Shown: positions 16,314 to 24,757 of the stretch, in pieces
Numbering within the stretch: position 1 is the stretch's first letter
Layout of the letters: each line of letters starts with the position of its first letter
Notes under the pieces: generated by a model
Told to the model about the DNA's origin: nothing
The model's input: the letters and a program-made list of their open reading frames with translations, nothing else
The model's database searches: none
Assembly: GCA_021776195.1 (NCBI GenBank)
Contig: JAJFGK010000161.1
Span: 1-38,068 of the forward strand
Direction of reading: 5' to 3'
DNA length: 38,068 bases
DNA from: Kiloniellaceae bacterium
GTDB taxonomy: Bacteria; Pseudomonadota; Alphaproteobacteria; Kiloniellales; Kiloniellaceae
Translations under genes and position numbers: made by a program

Positions 16314-16544
16314 ATGGGACTTCGCTACCGAGACGTGGTCGCGCTGATCGATAAAGCGGAAAATCTCTATGTCGATTTCCTCACCAGGGTTGCGGAGGGC
16401 GACAAGGAGGTCGAGGCCGTAGACAAGCTCGCCAAGGCGTTCGAGAAGCGCCTGACCGGCTTCGACGCCGACATGAAAAAAGAGGTCAAGAAACTGCGCT
16501 ACGACATCGGCCGGCTCAAGCAGCAACGCAAAAGGAAAAAGTGA
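16314..16544 (+). CDS. Small charged coiled-coil protein A
   Basis: 76 residues, very rich in Lys, Glu and Asp, with no membrane segment. Heptad-like hydrophobic spacing runs through most of its length. It ends KKLRYDIGRLKQQRKRKK. This tail shares the pattern L-[RK]-x-[ED]-[VI]-x-x-L-K with the C-termini of the next two genes. GGAGCGACAG precedes the ATG, and a TGTGCTAGTCT -10-like sequence lies about 45 bases upstream. Its stop TGA overlaps the next ATG by one base (TGATG). I do not recognise the family; a structural or adaptor role is only a guess. Confidence 0.7.
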   Translation: MGLRYRDVVALIDKAENLYVDFLTRVAEGDKEVEAVDKLAKAFEKRLTGFDADMKKEVKKLRYDIGRLKQQRKRKK

Positions 16545-16762
16545 TGCCCGCCAAGACCCTGGACGACATCGCCGCCGAGGCGAAGAAGCTGAGCGGCGAA
16601 TTCAAGGCTCAGATCAAACTCGAAGAGGCCTTCATCCGGGAAATCAAGGCGCTCGGCAAGGAACTGACGCTGATGAACATGCGCCTCGAAAGCTACGAAA
16701 AGGACAGCCGCCACGCGGTGGTGGTGCTGCGCCTGGAGGTCGACAAGCTCAAGAAGGGTTAG
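16544..16762 (+). CDS. Small charged coiled-coil protein B
   Basis: 72 residues from the ATG at 16544 (a GTG at 16541 is possible). AAGGA 7 bases upstream supports the ATG. Predicted to be almost fully helical with leucine heptads (IKALGKELTLMNMRLESYEK), ending VLRLEVDKLKKG, the shared tail motif. It is coupled to protein A through TGATG and followed 46 bases later by protein C. Function unknown. Confidence 0.7.
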   Translation: MPAKTLDDIAAEAKKLSGEFKAQIKLEEAFIREIKALGKELTLMNMRLESYEKDSRHAVVVLRLEVDKLKKG

Positions 16763-16808
16763 GTCCCCGACCCCATGAGGATCGCTGCGAGATCGAGAGG
16801 AACCCGCC

Positions 16809-17015
16809 ATGTCCGTGATCTACAAGGAACTGCTGGAGCGCAATGCCGCCCTGCGCGATGAAGTCGGCAACAACTATTTTCGCCTGCACGACATGAAGCC
16901 CAGTCGCAAGAAGCGCGACGACCTGGCCAAGAAACTTCAAGACACCAAGCGATTCCTCGACCCGCAGCTAAAACTGCTCAAGACCGAAGTCCTCCTCTTG
17001 AAACGGAAGTCCTGA
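16809..17015 (+). CDS. Small charged coiled-coil protein C
   Basis: 68 residues with a good SD (GAGAGGAACCCGCC) before the ATG. Helical and strongly basic (MKPSRKKRDDLAKKLQDTKRF), ending LLKTEVLLLKRKS, again the L-K-x-E-V-x-x-L-K tail. It closes a three-gene plus-strand cluster and converges on the UxaA-type gene, whose stop is only 15 bases away. Function unknown; overall identity to A and B is low, so common ancestry rests on size, helix and tail pattern. Confidence 0.68.
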   Translation: MSVIYKELLERNAALRDEVGNNYFRLHDMKPSRKKRDDLAKKLQDTKRFLDPQLKLLKTEVLLLKRKS

Positions 17016-17030
17016 GGTGCGAGCCGCCGG

Positions 17031-18566
17031 CTACATCGTGGCGCCGATCTGCCAGGGCACGAACTCGTTGTCGCCGTAGCCCAGGGCCTCGGACTTGGAG
17101 GGCTCGCCGGAGGCCACGGCCAGCACCCTGGCCAGAACCTCGGCGCCCTTATCCTCGATGGAGACGCCCTCCAGCACCTCGCCGCAGTCGATGTCCATGT
17201 CGTCGGTCATGTTGCGGTAGACATCGGAGTTGGTCGCCAGCTTGATCGAGGGGGCGGGCTTGTAGCCGAAGGCCGAGCCGCGCCCGGTGGTGAAGCAGAC
17301 CATGTTGGCGCCGGCCGCCACCTGGCCGGTCACCGAACAGGGGTCGTAGCCCGGCGAGTCCATGAAGACAAAGCCCTTGCGGTCGATCTGCTCGGCATAG
17401 CGGTAGACCCCGCGCAGGGTGGTGGTGCCGCCCTTGGCCGCCGCGCCGAGGGATTTTTCCAGAATCGTGGTCAGGCCGCCGGCCTTGTTGCCCGGCGAGG
17501 GGTTGTTGTCCATGGTGCCGCCGTTGCGCGCGGTGTAGTCCTCCCACCACTTGATCCGCTCGATCAGTTTTTCGCCGACCTCGCGGCTCTCGGCGCGGCG
17601 GGTCAACAGGTGCTCGGCGCCGTAGATCTCGGGGGTCTCCGACAGGATGCCGGTGCCGCCCTGAGCCACCAGCCGGTCGACCGCCGCGCCCAGGGCCGGG
17701 TTGGCGGTGATGCCGGAGTAACCGTCCGAGCCGCCGCACTGCAGGGCCAGGGTGATGTCGCTGGCCAGGCAGGTCTCGCGCCGGGCCTGGTTGGCCCGCG
17801 GCAACATTTCGCGGATCATCGAAAGCCCGCGGTCGACGGTCTTGCGGGTGCCGCCCTGGCCCTGGATCGTCATGGGGCGGAAGGTCTCGCTCTCCTCCAG
17901 GCCGTAGTCCGCCATCAGGCGCGGGATCTGAAAGACCTCGCAGCCGAGCCCGACCAGCAGCACGCCGGCCAGGTTGGGATGCCCGGCATAGCCCCACTGG
18001 ACCCGCTGAAAGGCCTCGAAGCCCTCGCCGTTGGCGGCCATGCCGCAGCCGGTGCCGTGGACGAAGGCGACCACCCCGTCGATGTTGGGGTAGTCCGCCA
18101 GCAGGCCGTCGCGCTCGCAGGCCTGGGCGATAAAGCGGGCTACCGAAGCCGAGCAGTTGACCGAGGTCAGGATGCCCAGGTAGTTGCGCGTGCCGACCTT
18201 GCCGGTCGACCGGCGATAGCCCTGGAAGGTGGCGCGCTCGGCCTCGGGCACCAGCGGTTCCTCTTGGGCCGCCTCGGCATAGCGGTAATCTCTGGCGAAA
18301 TCGGCCATGGCACAGTTGTGCTCGTGGACGTGTCGGCCGGGTTCAATGGCGGCGCTGGCAAAGCCGATGATCTGGCCGAACTTGCGGATCGGCGCGCCCT
18401 CCGCGATCGCCGCCAGGGCGATCTTGTGACCCTTGGGGATGCGCTCCAGGGCGCGCAGGCCGGCGACCTCGGCCCCCGCCGGCACCGAATCGATGGCCAC
18501 CAGGATGTTGTCCTCGCCGTGCAGGCGCAGGGTACGGGGCTCCAGGGTGATGACGTTGTCGCTCAT
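17031..18566 (-). CDS. UxaA-family altronate/galactarate-type dehydratase
   Basis: 511 residues, full length for the family. An N-terminal SAF domain (about 1-95, RIPKGHKIALAAI and HVHEHN) precedes the catalytic UxaA domain. That domain has conserved cysteines in TSVNCSAS (near 138), HGTGCGM (near 173), GLGCEVFQIPRL and QCGGSDGYSG, and the late PGYDPCSVTGQVAAGANM. Members remove water from altronate, galactarate or related sugar acids using an iron centre. The exact substrate is not readable. It is divergent from an MFS transporter (158 bases between starts), which probably imports the substrate. Confidence 0.9.
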   Translation of the reverse strand: MSDNVITLEPRTLRLHGEDNILVAIDSVPAGAEVAGLRALERIPKGHKIALAAIAEGAPIRKFGQIIGFASAAIEPGRHVHEHNCAMADFARDYRYAEAAQEEPLVPEAERATFQGYRRSTGKVGTRNYLGILTSVNCSASVARFIAQACERDGLLADYPNIDGVVAFVHGTGCGMAANGEGFEAFQRVQWGYAGHPNLAGVLLVGLGCEVFQIPRLMADYGLEESETFRPMTIQGQGGTRKTVDRGLSMIREMLPRANQARRETCLASDITLALQCGGSDGYSGITANPALGAAVDRLVAQGGTGILSETPEIYGAEHLLTRRAESREVGEKLIERIKWWEDYTARNGGTMDNNPSPGNKAGGLTTILEKSLGAAAKGGTTTLRGVYRYAEQIDRKGFVFMDSPGYDPCSVTGQVAAGANMVCFTTGRGSAFGYKPAPSIKLATNSDVYRNMTDDMDIDCGEVLEGVSIEDKGAEVLARVLAVASGEPSKSEALGYGDNEFVPWQIGATM

Positions 18567-18724
18567 GGCGCGGGGTCCTTTGGCATGGCCGGTTCACCGG
18601 CAGGGTAGCGCGCCGGCCGCTGTGCGCAATAGCGGTGGTGGGACCTTGCGCCTTGCTGTAGAGAATCGACGGAGCCGGGGCGGATCGCGCCCCGCCTACT
18701 GCCATCATCGCGAGGGGCGGCCAT

Positions 18725-20011
18725 TTGTCATTGACGGGGATCAGAGACGCGGTCTTCGCCTCGCTCAGCCGGCGCTTCTTCTATGGCTGGAGCGTGCTCG
18801 GCGTGGCCGGCCTGGGGATCTTCGCCAGCGGTCCGGGTCAGTCCCATACCTTCAGCGTCTTCGTCGGGCCGATCGGCGCCGAGCTCGGGGTCTCCAGCGC
18901 GGCCATCGCCTCGGCCTACGGTCTGGCGACCCTGGCGGCGGCTTTCCTGCTGCCGCAAATGGGCCGGCTGGTCGACCGTCACGGCCCCCGCTTCATGACC
19001 CTGCTGGTGGTCGGCGCCCTGGGCCTGGCCTGCATGGCCTTCGGGGCGGCGGCCAATTTTCTCTGGCTCGCGGTCTGTTTCGGGCTGCTGCGTTTCTTCG
19101 GCCAGGGCTCGTTGATGCTGAACTGCGCCAACCTGGTGTCCCAGTGGTTCAACCGCAAGCGCGGCTTCGCGCTCGGCCTCATGGCGCTGGGCTTTGCCGC
19201 CTCCATGGCGGTTCACCCGCCGCTCGGCCAGTATCTGATCGATGCGGTCGGCTGGCGCGCGGCTTGGGTCGTGCTGGGTCTCTTGACCTGGATCCTGATG
19301 CTGCCACCGGTCCTGTTGCTGGTGCACGACCGGCCGGAAGACCGGGGGCTGGCGCCGGACGGCGACCCGCCGGCGGGCGCCGGTCAGGACGGCTCGGCGG
19401 CGGAGCTGAACGGCCTCAGCCTGGGCGAGGCGCTCCGGACCCCAGCCTTCGCGATCCTCGGGATCACCATGTGCGCCATCGCCATGCTGGTCACCACGCT
19501 GCACTTCTACCAGGTCTCGATCATGGAGGCCCAGGGGCTGCCGCCCGATATCGCGGCCAGCCTCTTTACCGTCTCGGCGGTGGTCATGGTGCTGGCCATG
19601 CCCCTGGTGGGGCGTGCCTTCGACCGCTTTCCGACCCGCTATGTTCTGGTCGTCGCGATGCTGGTCACGGCGACCAGCCTGATCGCCATCACCTTCGCCG
19701 ACGGCCTGATCACCGCCCTGGTCTATGCGGTGGTCTTCGGCTGCAACAACGCCTTTTCCATGACCATGTTCGGCTACATCTGGCCGCGCTACTTCGGGCG
19801 CCGGCACCTGGGGTCGATCCAGGGCACCGGCCAGATGATCGGCGTGGTCGGCGCCTCTCTCGGGCCGCTGCCGGTGGGTCTCGCCTTCGACTATCTCGGC
19901 AGCCCGGTGGGCACGCTGCAGCTCCTGGCGCTCTATCCCGCGGCCTGCGCGCTCCTGCTGCTGTTCCTCAAGACCCCCGCCGGCGTCACCGGCCAGGGAC
20001 GTTTGGAGTAG
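18725..20011 (+). CDS. MFS transporter (monocarboxylate/OxlT-like)
   Basis: 428 residues with twelve predicted membrane helices and a central hydrophilic loop at about 200-235. The MFS loop 2-3 signature appears as PQMGRLVDRHGPR near 78-90. Its repeat is GRAFDRFPTRYV near 300. The GPGQSHTFSVFVGPIGAELGVS start resembles monocarboxylate-type carriers of the OxlT/MCT group. The start is TTG at 18725 (GAGGGGCGG upstream). It is divergent from the UxaA-type dehydratase, so an acidic sugar or carboxylate is the likely substrate (inference). Confidence 0.88.
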   Translation: MSLTGIRDAVFASLSRRFFYGWSVLGVAGLGIFASGPGQSHTFSVFVGPIGAELGVSSAAIASAYGLATLAAAFLLPQMGRLVDRHGPRFMTLLVVGALGLACMAFGAAANFLWLAVCFGLLRFFGQGSLMLNCANLVSQWFNRKRGFALGLMALGFAASMAVHPPLGQYLIDAVGWRAAWVVLGLLTWILMLPPVLLLVHDRPEDRGLAPDGDPPAGAGQDGSAAELNGLSLGEALRTPAFAILGITMCAIAMLVTTLHFYQVSIMEAQGLPPDIAASLFTVSAVVMVLAMPLVGRAFDRFPTRYVLVVAMLVTATSLIAITFADGLITALVYAVVFGCNNAFSMTMFGYIWPRYFGRRHLGSIQGTGQMIGVVGASLGPLPVGLAFDYLGSPVGTLQLLALYPAACALLLLFLKTPAGVTGQGRLE

Positions 20012-20128
20012 GGCCTCCGACTTTGAAACAAGGCCGCGGTGGCATTTCTCCCTATCCCGGGCCGCGTCGAGACCCTAGAATCGATGACTTCTGAGGCAAA
20101 ACAAACAAACTTCGGGGAGGACACAACA

Positions 20129-20419
20129 ATGACGGCTTATGTGGTCGGACGGCTCGAACTGACGGATCCCTCGTGGGTGGAGGCCTATATCCCCGCCGTG
20201 CAGGCGCTGGTCGAATCGCACGGGGGCAAGTACCTGGCCCGCTCGCCGGAGTTCGATATGGTGGAGAGCAATGGTCCGGCGCCCAATATCGTCGTGGTCA
20301 TCGAGTTTCCGTCGCGCGAGGCGGCGGTGGCCTTCTATCAGTCGGCCGAGTACCAGCCCTGGCTGGAGGCCCGCAAGGCCGGCGCCAAGAGCGAACTGAT
20401 CCTGATCGACGGGCTCTAA
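20129..20419 (+). CDS. DUF1330 dimeric alpha/beta-barrel protein
   Basis: 96 residues from the ATG at 20129 with GGGGAGG 7-13 bases upstream; longer in-frame starts lie in intergenic sequence. A single DUF1330 (ABM/EthD-like ferredoxin fold) domain is present: VVGRLELTDPSWVEAYIPAV, a central GGKYLARSPEFDMVE, then IEFPSREAAVAFYQSAEYQPW. These are small cytoplasmic homodimers of unknown chemistry. It lies 117 bases after the MFS gene and may share its transcript, and it abuts the converging serine hydrolase gene by 3 bases. Confidence 0.85.
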   Translation: MTAYVVGRLELTDPSWVEAYIPAVQALVESHGGKYLARSPEFDMVESNGPAPNIVVVIEFPSREAAVAFYQSAEYQPWLEARKAGAKSELILIDGL

Positions 20420-20422
20420 AGC

Positions 20423-21622
20423 CTAGTCTTTGCCGCGCCGGGCGGCCATCACGCGGGCGAAGATCTTGTCCCCGCTGGCAAAGGTGTAGTTGTTGTAGTT
20501 GCCGGCGAAGACGGTGACCACGATGCCCGCCCCCGGCGCGATGAAGAGGCGCTGGTCGCCATTGCCGACGGCGCGGACGATGGTGTAGCCATCGGGTCCC
20601 TTGATCTCGCCGGGATACCACATGAAGCCGTAGCCGTAGACCCCTGGCGGCCCCCAGGGGACGTTCGGGACATGGCGCTGGGTCGAGAGCGCGACCCATT
20701 CGGCCGGAATGACCGGCTGGCCGTTCCACCTGCCCTGGTGCAGAAACAGCGACCCGATCTTGGCCAGGTCGCGGGCCCTCAGGCGCAGACCCGAGGCGGC
20801 GCTCGGCGATGCCTCGGGGCCCCAGGCGGATGATCCGAGCCATTCATAGTCGGTGATGCCGAGGGGCCCGAAGAGCGTCTCCTCGGCGTAGCGGTCCAGG
20901 GGCTTGCCGGTTTGGCGCTGGATCAGACCGGCCAGAACCTGGGTCAGCCCGCCGTTGTAGTACCAGCGCTCGCCAGGCGGGTCGCGAACCTCGCGCTCCA
21001 GGACCATGGCTACGGGGTCGGGGCGGTAGTAGAGCCGCCTCTCGTCGTTATCGATGCTGGTGTAGGGAACCGACATTTCGTTCCACTCGAGACCGGCGGT
21101 CATGGTCAGGACATGGCGCAGGGTGATCTGCTCCACGCCCCGCCCAAAGCCGCCCTCGAGATCCTCGAAATAGTCGACGATTGGGCGCGCGATGGCCGCC
21201 TCGTAGTTGCTCTCCAAGGCGAGACCCAGCAGCGCCGAGGTGACGGACTTGGTGACCGAGCGCAGGTCATGAAGGCTGTCGCGCTCGAACTGGACCGTCC
21301 CGACCGGTCTGACCCAGCGCTCGTCGGGACCTTCGAAATAGCGTTCATAGACCAGACGGCCACCTTGCTCGATGACGACCGCATGAACGTTGCGGATTGA
21401 GCCGTCCTCGATCGCCACGGTGATCTTGGCCAAGGCTGCCGGATCGAAGCCGGCTTCCGAGGGCCGTGCGACCGCCCAACCGTCCGCGAGCCGGAGGGGC
21501 GCGTCATCCGGTCCAATGGTGCCGACCGGGCTCGTCGTCTGCGCCGCGCAGGCGGCCAGGCTCATCAGGAGGACCAGGCCGGCCGCCGCGCGCCCTGGTG
21601 CGATCCCCTTACGCTTTGGCAT
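20423..21622 (-). CDS. Serine hydrolase/beta-lactamase-fold lipoprotein
   Basis: 399 residues from the ATG at 21622 (GGAAGG upstream). A lipoprotein signal is visible: basic MPKRK start, hydrophobic core, lipobox LAAC with C25. The class C beta-lactamase/esterase fold has S122-x-x-K125 (RSVTKS) and Y222-N223 (YYNGG) as the second catalytic motif. Such proteins act as carboxypeptidases, esterases or amidases; antibiotic resistance should not be inferred. Being outer-membrane or periplasm bound, it may remodel peptidoglycan or other substrates. It is 61 bases downstream of mgtE and may be the last gene of that long run. Confidence 0.87.
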   Translation of the reverse strand: MPKRKGIAPGRAAAGLVLLMSLAACAAQTTSPVGTIGPDDAPLRLADGWAVARPSEAGFDPAALAKITVAIEDGSIRNVHAVVIEQGGRLVYERYFEGPDERWVRPVGTVQFERDSLHDLRSVTKSVTSALLGLALESNYEAAIARPIVDYFEDLEGGFGRGVEQITLRHVLTMTAGLEWNEMSVPYTSIDNDERRLYYRPDPVAMVLEREVRDPPGERWYYNGGLTQVLAGLIQRQTGKPLDRYAEETLFGPLGITDYEWLGSSAWGPEASPSAASGLRLRARDLAKIGSLFLHQGRWNGQPVIPAEWVALSTQRHVPNVPWGPPGVYGYGFMWYPGEIKGPDGYTIVRAVGNGDQRLFIAPGAGIVVTVFAGNYNNYTFASGDKIFARVMAARRGKD

Positions 21623-21683
21623 AGTCTTTCCTTCCGCGACCTCCATTCTCAACCACAAACGCGCTGCCGCCCGCGACGGCCCG

Positions 21684-22994
21684 TCACAGCATGTTGGCAA
21701 GGAGGGTGGCAATTCCCAAGAATGAGAAGAAGCCGGCGATATCGGTGACGGTGGTCAGAATGATCGAGGAGGACTGCGCCGGATCCTGGCCGAGCCGGGT
21801 GAGAACGATCGGCACCAGGGCACCGGCGAACCCGGCCGAGACCATCGCCAGAACCATGGACATGGCGATGACCAGGACGAGGCCGAAGGAACCGCTCCAG
21901 ATATAGACGCCGACGCCACAGGTCACAGCGACGGCCAGTCCGTTGATGAACCCGACATTGACTTCCTTCAGCATGACCGGGAACCACTGGCGAACCGTGA
22001 TTTCGCGCAGGGCCAGACCGCGCATCGTGACGGCGAGCGCCTGCGCCCCGGCGTTGCCGGACTGGCCGGCGACCACGGGAAGCAGCACCGCCAGGGCGGT
22101 GAAGCGGGCGATGGTGTCCTCGAAGAGCCCGACCACCGCCGCCGCCATGAAGGCCGTCAGGAGGTTGATCTCCAGCCAGGGCAGGCGCTTGCGCACGGCG
22201 AAGGTCGCCTTCGAAAGGGCCTTCTCGTCCTTGCTCGCGCCCACCATCTTCTGGATGTCGGCGGTGGCATCTTCATGCACGGTCTGGACCAGCGTGGCGT
22301 GGTAGACCACGCCCAGAAGGACGCCGTTTTCATCGACCACCGGCAGATCGACCAGACGGTTTCGCTCGAGCGTGTCGGCGACCTCCTTGCTCGTCGCGGT
22401 TGGGCCCACGGGGGCGGAAACCGGCTGTGCGAGACTTTCCAGCGTGTCGGCCGAATCCGCGAGGGCCAGGTCCTGAATCGAGACCTTGGCCGTCAACTTG
22501 CTCATCTCGTCGACCAGAAACAGGCTGCGGGTCGTCTTGGCCCGGCTTTCACGCAGCTTGTTCAGGGTCTCGCTGACGGTCATGGATCCACGGTACAGGG
22601 CAATCCGGGTGTCCATCAGGCGCCCCGCGCTGTCCTCGGGATAGTTCATCATCGACCGCAGTCCGGCTTGAATGGCCGGCTCCAGCCCCGTCAGAAGCTG
22701 CTCCCTGTGGTCGTCTTTCAGGGGCAGCAAGACACGCAAGGCTTCGCCCGGCTGCAACTCGGACAGGACCGAGGCCGCGACCTTTTCCGGGAGCTGGCAC
22801 AACAGGGCCCCGGCGGCCACGGGAACGAGGTTTTGCCACAGCGGCAGCAGCACGTGGGCGGGCTGCTTGGCCAGGATCGCGGCGGCCTGCGGCGGGTCCA
22901 TCGATTCGATCCGTCGTGCCGCGTCCGACGGATAGTCCAGCAGGAAGCGGCGCGTCAGTGCCGTTTCGGCCTTGGTCGGGTTTCCGTCCATCAT
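21684..22994 (-). CDS. mgtE: Magnesium transporter MgtE
   Basis: About 436 residues. An MgtE_N superhelical domain (about 10-125) is followed by a CBS pair (about 130-250, with KEVADTLERNRLVDLPVVDENGVLLGVV) and five membrane helices. The pore signatures are present: GQSGNAGAQALAVTMRGLALREI, and the RLGQDPAQSSSIILTTVTDIAGF end with its membrane aspartate. It imports Mg2+ and gates through cytosolic Mg2+ binding to the N and CBS domains. The start is ATG at 22994 (or 22991) after AAAGGAGG. The start codon overlaps the stop of the MgtE-like gene (ATGA), so the two are coupled. Confidence 0.92.
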   Translation of the reverse strand: MMDGNPTKAETALTRRFLLDYPSDAARRIESMDPPQAAAILAKQPAHVLLPLWQNLVPVAAGALLCQLPEKVAASVLSELQPGEALRVLLPLKDDHREQLLTGLEPAIQAGLRSMMNYPEDSAGRLMDTRIALYRGSMTVSETLNKLRESRAKTTRSLFLVDEMSKLTAKVSIQDLALADSADTLESLAQPVSAPVGPTATSKEVADTLERNRLVDLPVVDENGVLLGVVYHATLVQTVHEDATADIQKMVGASKDEKALSKATFAVRKRLPWLEINLLTAFMAAAVVGLFEDTIARFTALAVLLPVVAGQSGNAGAQALAVTMRGLALREITVRQWFPVMLKEVNVGFINGLAVAVTCGVGVYIWSGSFGLVLVIAMSMVLAMVSAGFAGALVPIVLTRLGQDPAQSSSIILTTVTDIAGFFSFLGIATLLANML

Positions 22995-23845
22995 GTGGCC
23001 TCCTTTGCGTCGGTTTCGGCCGTTTGCGATCCGGGCGCGACAAACCGCAACAGGTTGGACGCGACCAGAATAAACGCCATGACAAGGTGCGCCCAAAGCG
23101 AGCTGAACCCCTGTGACGTGGAGACCCTGGGAACCTCGGCCAGGCCTTTTCGCATTGTCGAGCAGGCGAGACCGCCAAGGACATTGCCCTTTCGGCCCAC
23201 GACCGGTAGCAGGGGATGGTCGTCCCATGCCGGGATCGTCGCGATGGAGGCCAGTGTCGCGCGGTTCGAAAGCGGCTTGACCGAGGTGTCCAGGCTGCCG
23301 GCCAGGGTTGAATTCGCTCTGCTCTTGACCAGGACGCCGATGGCAACCAGTCCCTTGTAGGCACCGGATTCATCGGTCACGAAGATATGACCGCTGACAT
23401 GGCTCCTGCGTTTCTTGATGTAGCGCAGGGCATCGGCGACCTCCGTCGTCTCCACGAAGGACGGCACCGAAAAGTCCATCCAGGCCCCGACGGTCCCGTT
23501 CGGATAGGTCAGCGAGTTGCGGAAGTCCCGTGCCAGGTCTTGCTTCACTTCAACCAGGATGCGGTCGAGATACTCGCCCTCGACCAGCCGCAAGACGCTG
23601 GTCGCATCTTGATAGCCCATGGCGGTGATAATACCGGCCGCCTTTTGGACCGGCAGAATCTCGACGCAACGGGCCGCTGTCCAGGGCACCATGAAGCCGA
23701 CGACCGGAGCGGAAAGGCGGGCCGGTATCGTCTCGAGCAGCGCGGCGGCGTCGCTAAACTCGAGATCTTCCAGGACCCGCGCCGCGGACTGCGGTTGAGC
23801 CTCCAGAAACGCCGTTGTGAGCGATGAATGTTCAGTCATCGTCAT
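22991..23845 (-). CDS. MgtE-like protein with N and CBS domains and one membrane helix
   Basis: About 284 residues. Residues 10-125 are an MgtE_N-like helical repeat (ARVLEDLEFSDAAALLETIPA and VEILPVQKAAGIITAMGYQDA). Then comes a CBS-like pair (about 130-245, with YIKKRRSHVSGHIFVTDESG and HPLLPVVGRKGNVLGGL). A single hydrophobic helix at about 255-275 replaces the five-helix pore. It therefore looks like a regulatory subunit without a channel, perhaps pairing with the complete MgtE encoded next to it. Starts ATG 23845 or 23839 are both possible; the start overlaps the mscS-like gene and the end overlaps mgtE. Confidence 0.78.
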   Translation of the reverse strand: MTMTEHSSLTTAFLEAQPQSAARVLEDLEFSDAAALLETIPARLSAPVVGFMVPWTAARCVEILPVQKAAGIITAMGYQDATSVLRLVEGEYLDRILVEVKQDLARDFRNSLTYPNGTVGAWMDFSVPSFVETTEVADALRYIKKRRSHVSGHIFVTDESGAYKGLVAIGVLVKSRANSTLAGSLDTSVKPLSNRATLASIATIPAWDDHPLLPVVGRKGNVLGGLACSTMRKGLAEVPRVSTSQGFSSLWAHLVMAFILVASNLLRFVAPGSQTAETDAKEAT

Positions 23846-24671
23846 CACCCGGGGTCACGACAATCGTGACCTCCTCGTCGAACAGCTTGGCGGGGACGCT
23901 CATGCGCCCTTCCGGCGTGGCCAGGATGACACTGGTCGGCGTCAGCTCGAGCACCTCGCCCTCGACCGAGCCGAAACGGGCGAGCTGTCCCGGTTGCAGC
24001 TCCTGCTGGAGGTAGTGCGCTCCGATCAAATTGCTCACCAGGGTCCGCGCGCCCAGTCCGAAAGCCAGGGAGAGGCTGCCCAACACCGCGGCGATGGCAA
24101 TGCCGACGATGGTGACGAGGAAGGTAACGTCGACGCCGATCTGGTCCATGCCGATGACGATCGCGGTCAGGAAGGTCACGCCCTGTGCCAGGGCGCCGAA
24201 GAGATCGCTTTGGCCGACGCCAGCGGACGACACGGTGGTCGACACGAGATCGCGGACCAGGGAACTGACAAGGTAGCCGACCAGGACAATCAGCCCGCCG
24301 GCGACAAGCGTCGGCAGATAGGCGATCACGCGATCGAGCCAGGACGAGAAGGCATCCAGGCGAGCGGTCTCGGTGGCGGCGGTGATGAAGAACAGGATGA
24401 CGACCCAGAAGGCCGCGTTTCCGACCAGGACCAGAACCCGTGTCGAAAGCCGCACCTTGGCCCAACTCCCTGCTCTCAGGAAGCGGTCGAGCACCCGGTT
24501 GGCGGCGTCGCCGCCCCTGACGATGCCGGCACGGACCAGGCGCGCGATGATCCAGCCGAGCAACAAGAGCACGAGGGCGCCGACCAGACTGGGTATATAG
24601 GAGATGACATTGACTAAAACGTCGTTTGCGGCCCTTGAAAGGTCGGCCATCAATGTTGAAACGCCATCCAT
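23832..24671 (-). CDS. Mechanosensitive ion channel family protein (MscS/TM-helix type)
   Basis: About 279 residues from the ATG at 24671, which has GGAGG 7 bases upstream; the ATG at 24677 sits too close. It has four to five hydrophobic segments (about 18-45, 82-105, 117-142, 155-185 and 187-207). The last is a glycine/alanine-rich pore helix (IAIAAVLGSLSLAFGLGARTLVSNLIGAHYL) as in MscS. The beta domain follows: ARFGSVEGEVLELTPTSVILATPEGRMSVPAKLF. It ends in an acidic tail. The channel should release solutes on hypo-osmotic shock. Its 3' end overlaps the MgtE-like gene by up to 14 bases. Confidence 0.87.
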   Translation of the reverse strand: MDGVSTLMADLSRAANDVLVNVISYIPSLVGALVLLLLGWIIARLVRAGIVRGGDAANRVLDRFLRAGSWAKVRLSTRVLVLVGNAAFWVVILFFITAATETARLDAFSSWLDRVIAYLPTLVAGGLIVLVGYLVSSLVRDLVSTTVSSAGVGQSDLFGALAQGVTFLTAIVIGMDQIGVDVTFLVTIVGIAIAAVLGSLSLAFGLGARTLVSNLIGAHYLQQELQPGQLARFGSVEGEVLELTPTSVILATPEGRMSVPAKLFDEEVTIVVTPGDDDD

Positions 24672-24757
24672 TTTCATTCCTCCTCGGGAAAATTTTCTCT
24701 AGCTAGGCGGACTCGTCGCAATGCGGTACAGACTTGATTGAGGCCAACGGATCCCCC

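Noticed and set aside
20423..21622. Antibiotic-resistance beta-lactamase
   Set aside because: SxxK and YxN motifs are shared with esterases and carboxypeptidases, and nothing else supports beta-lactam hydrolysis.
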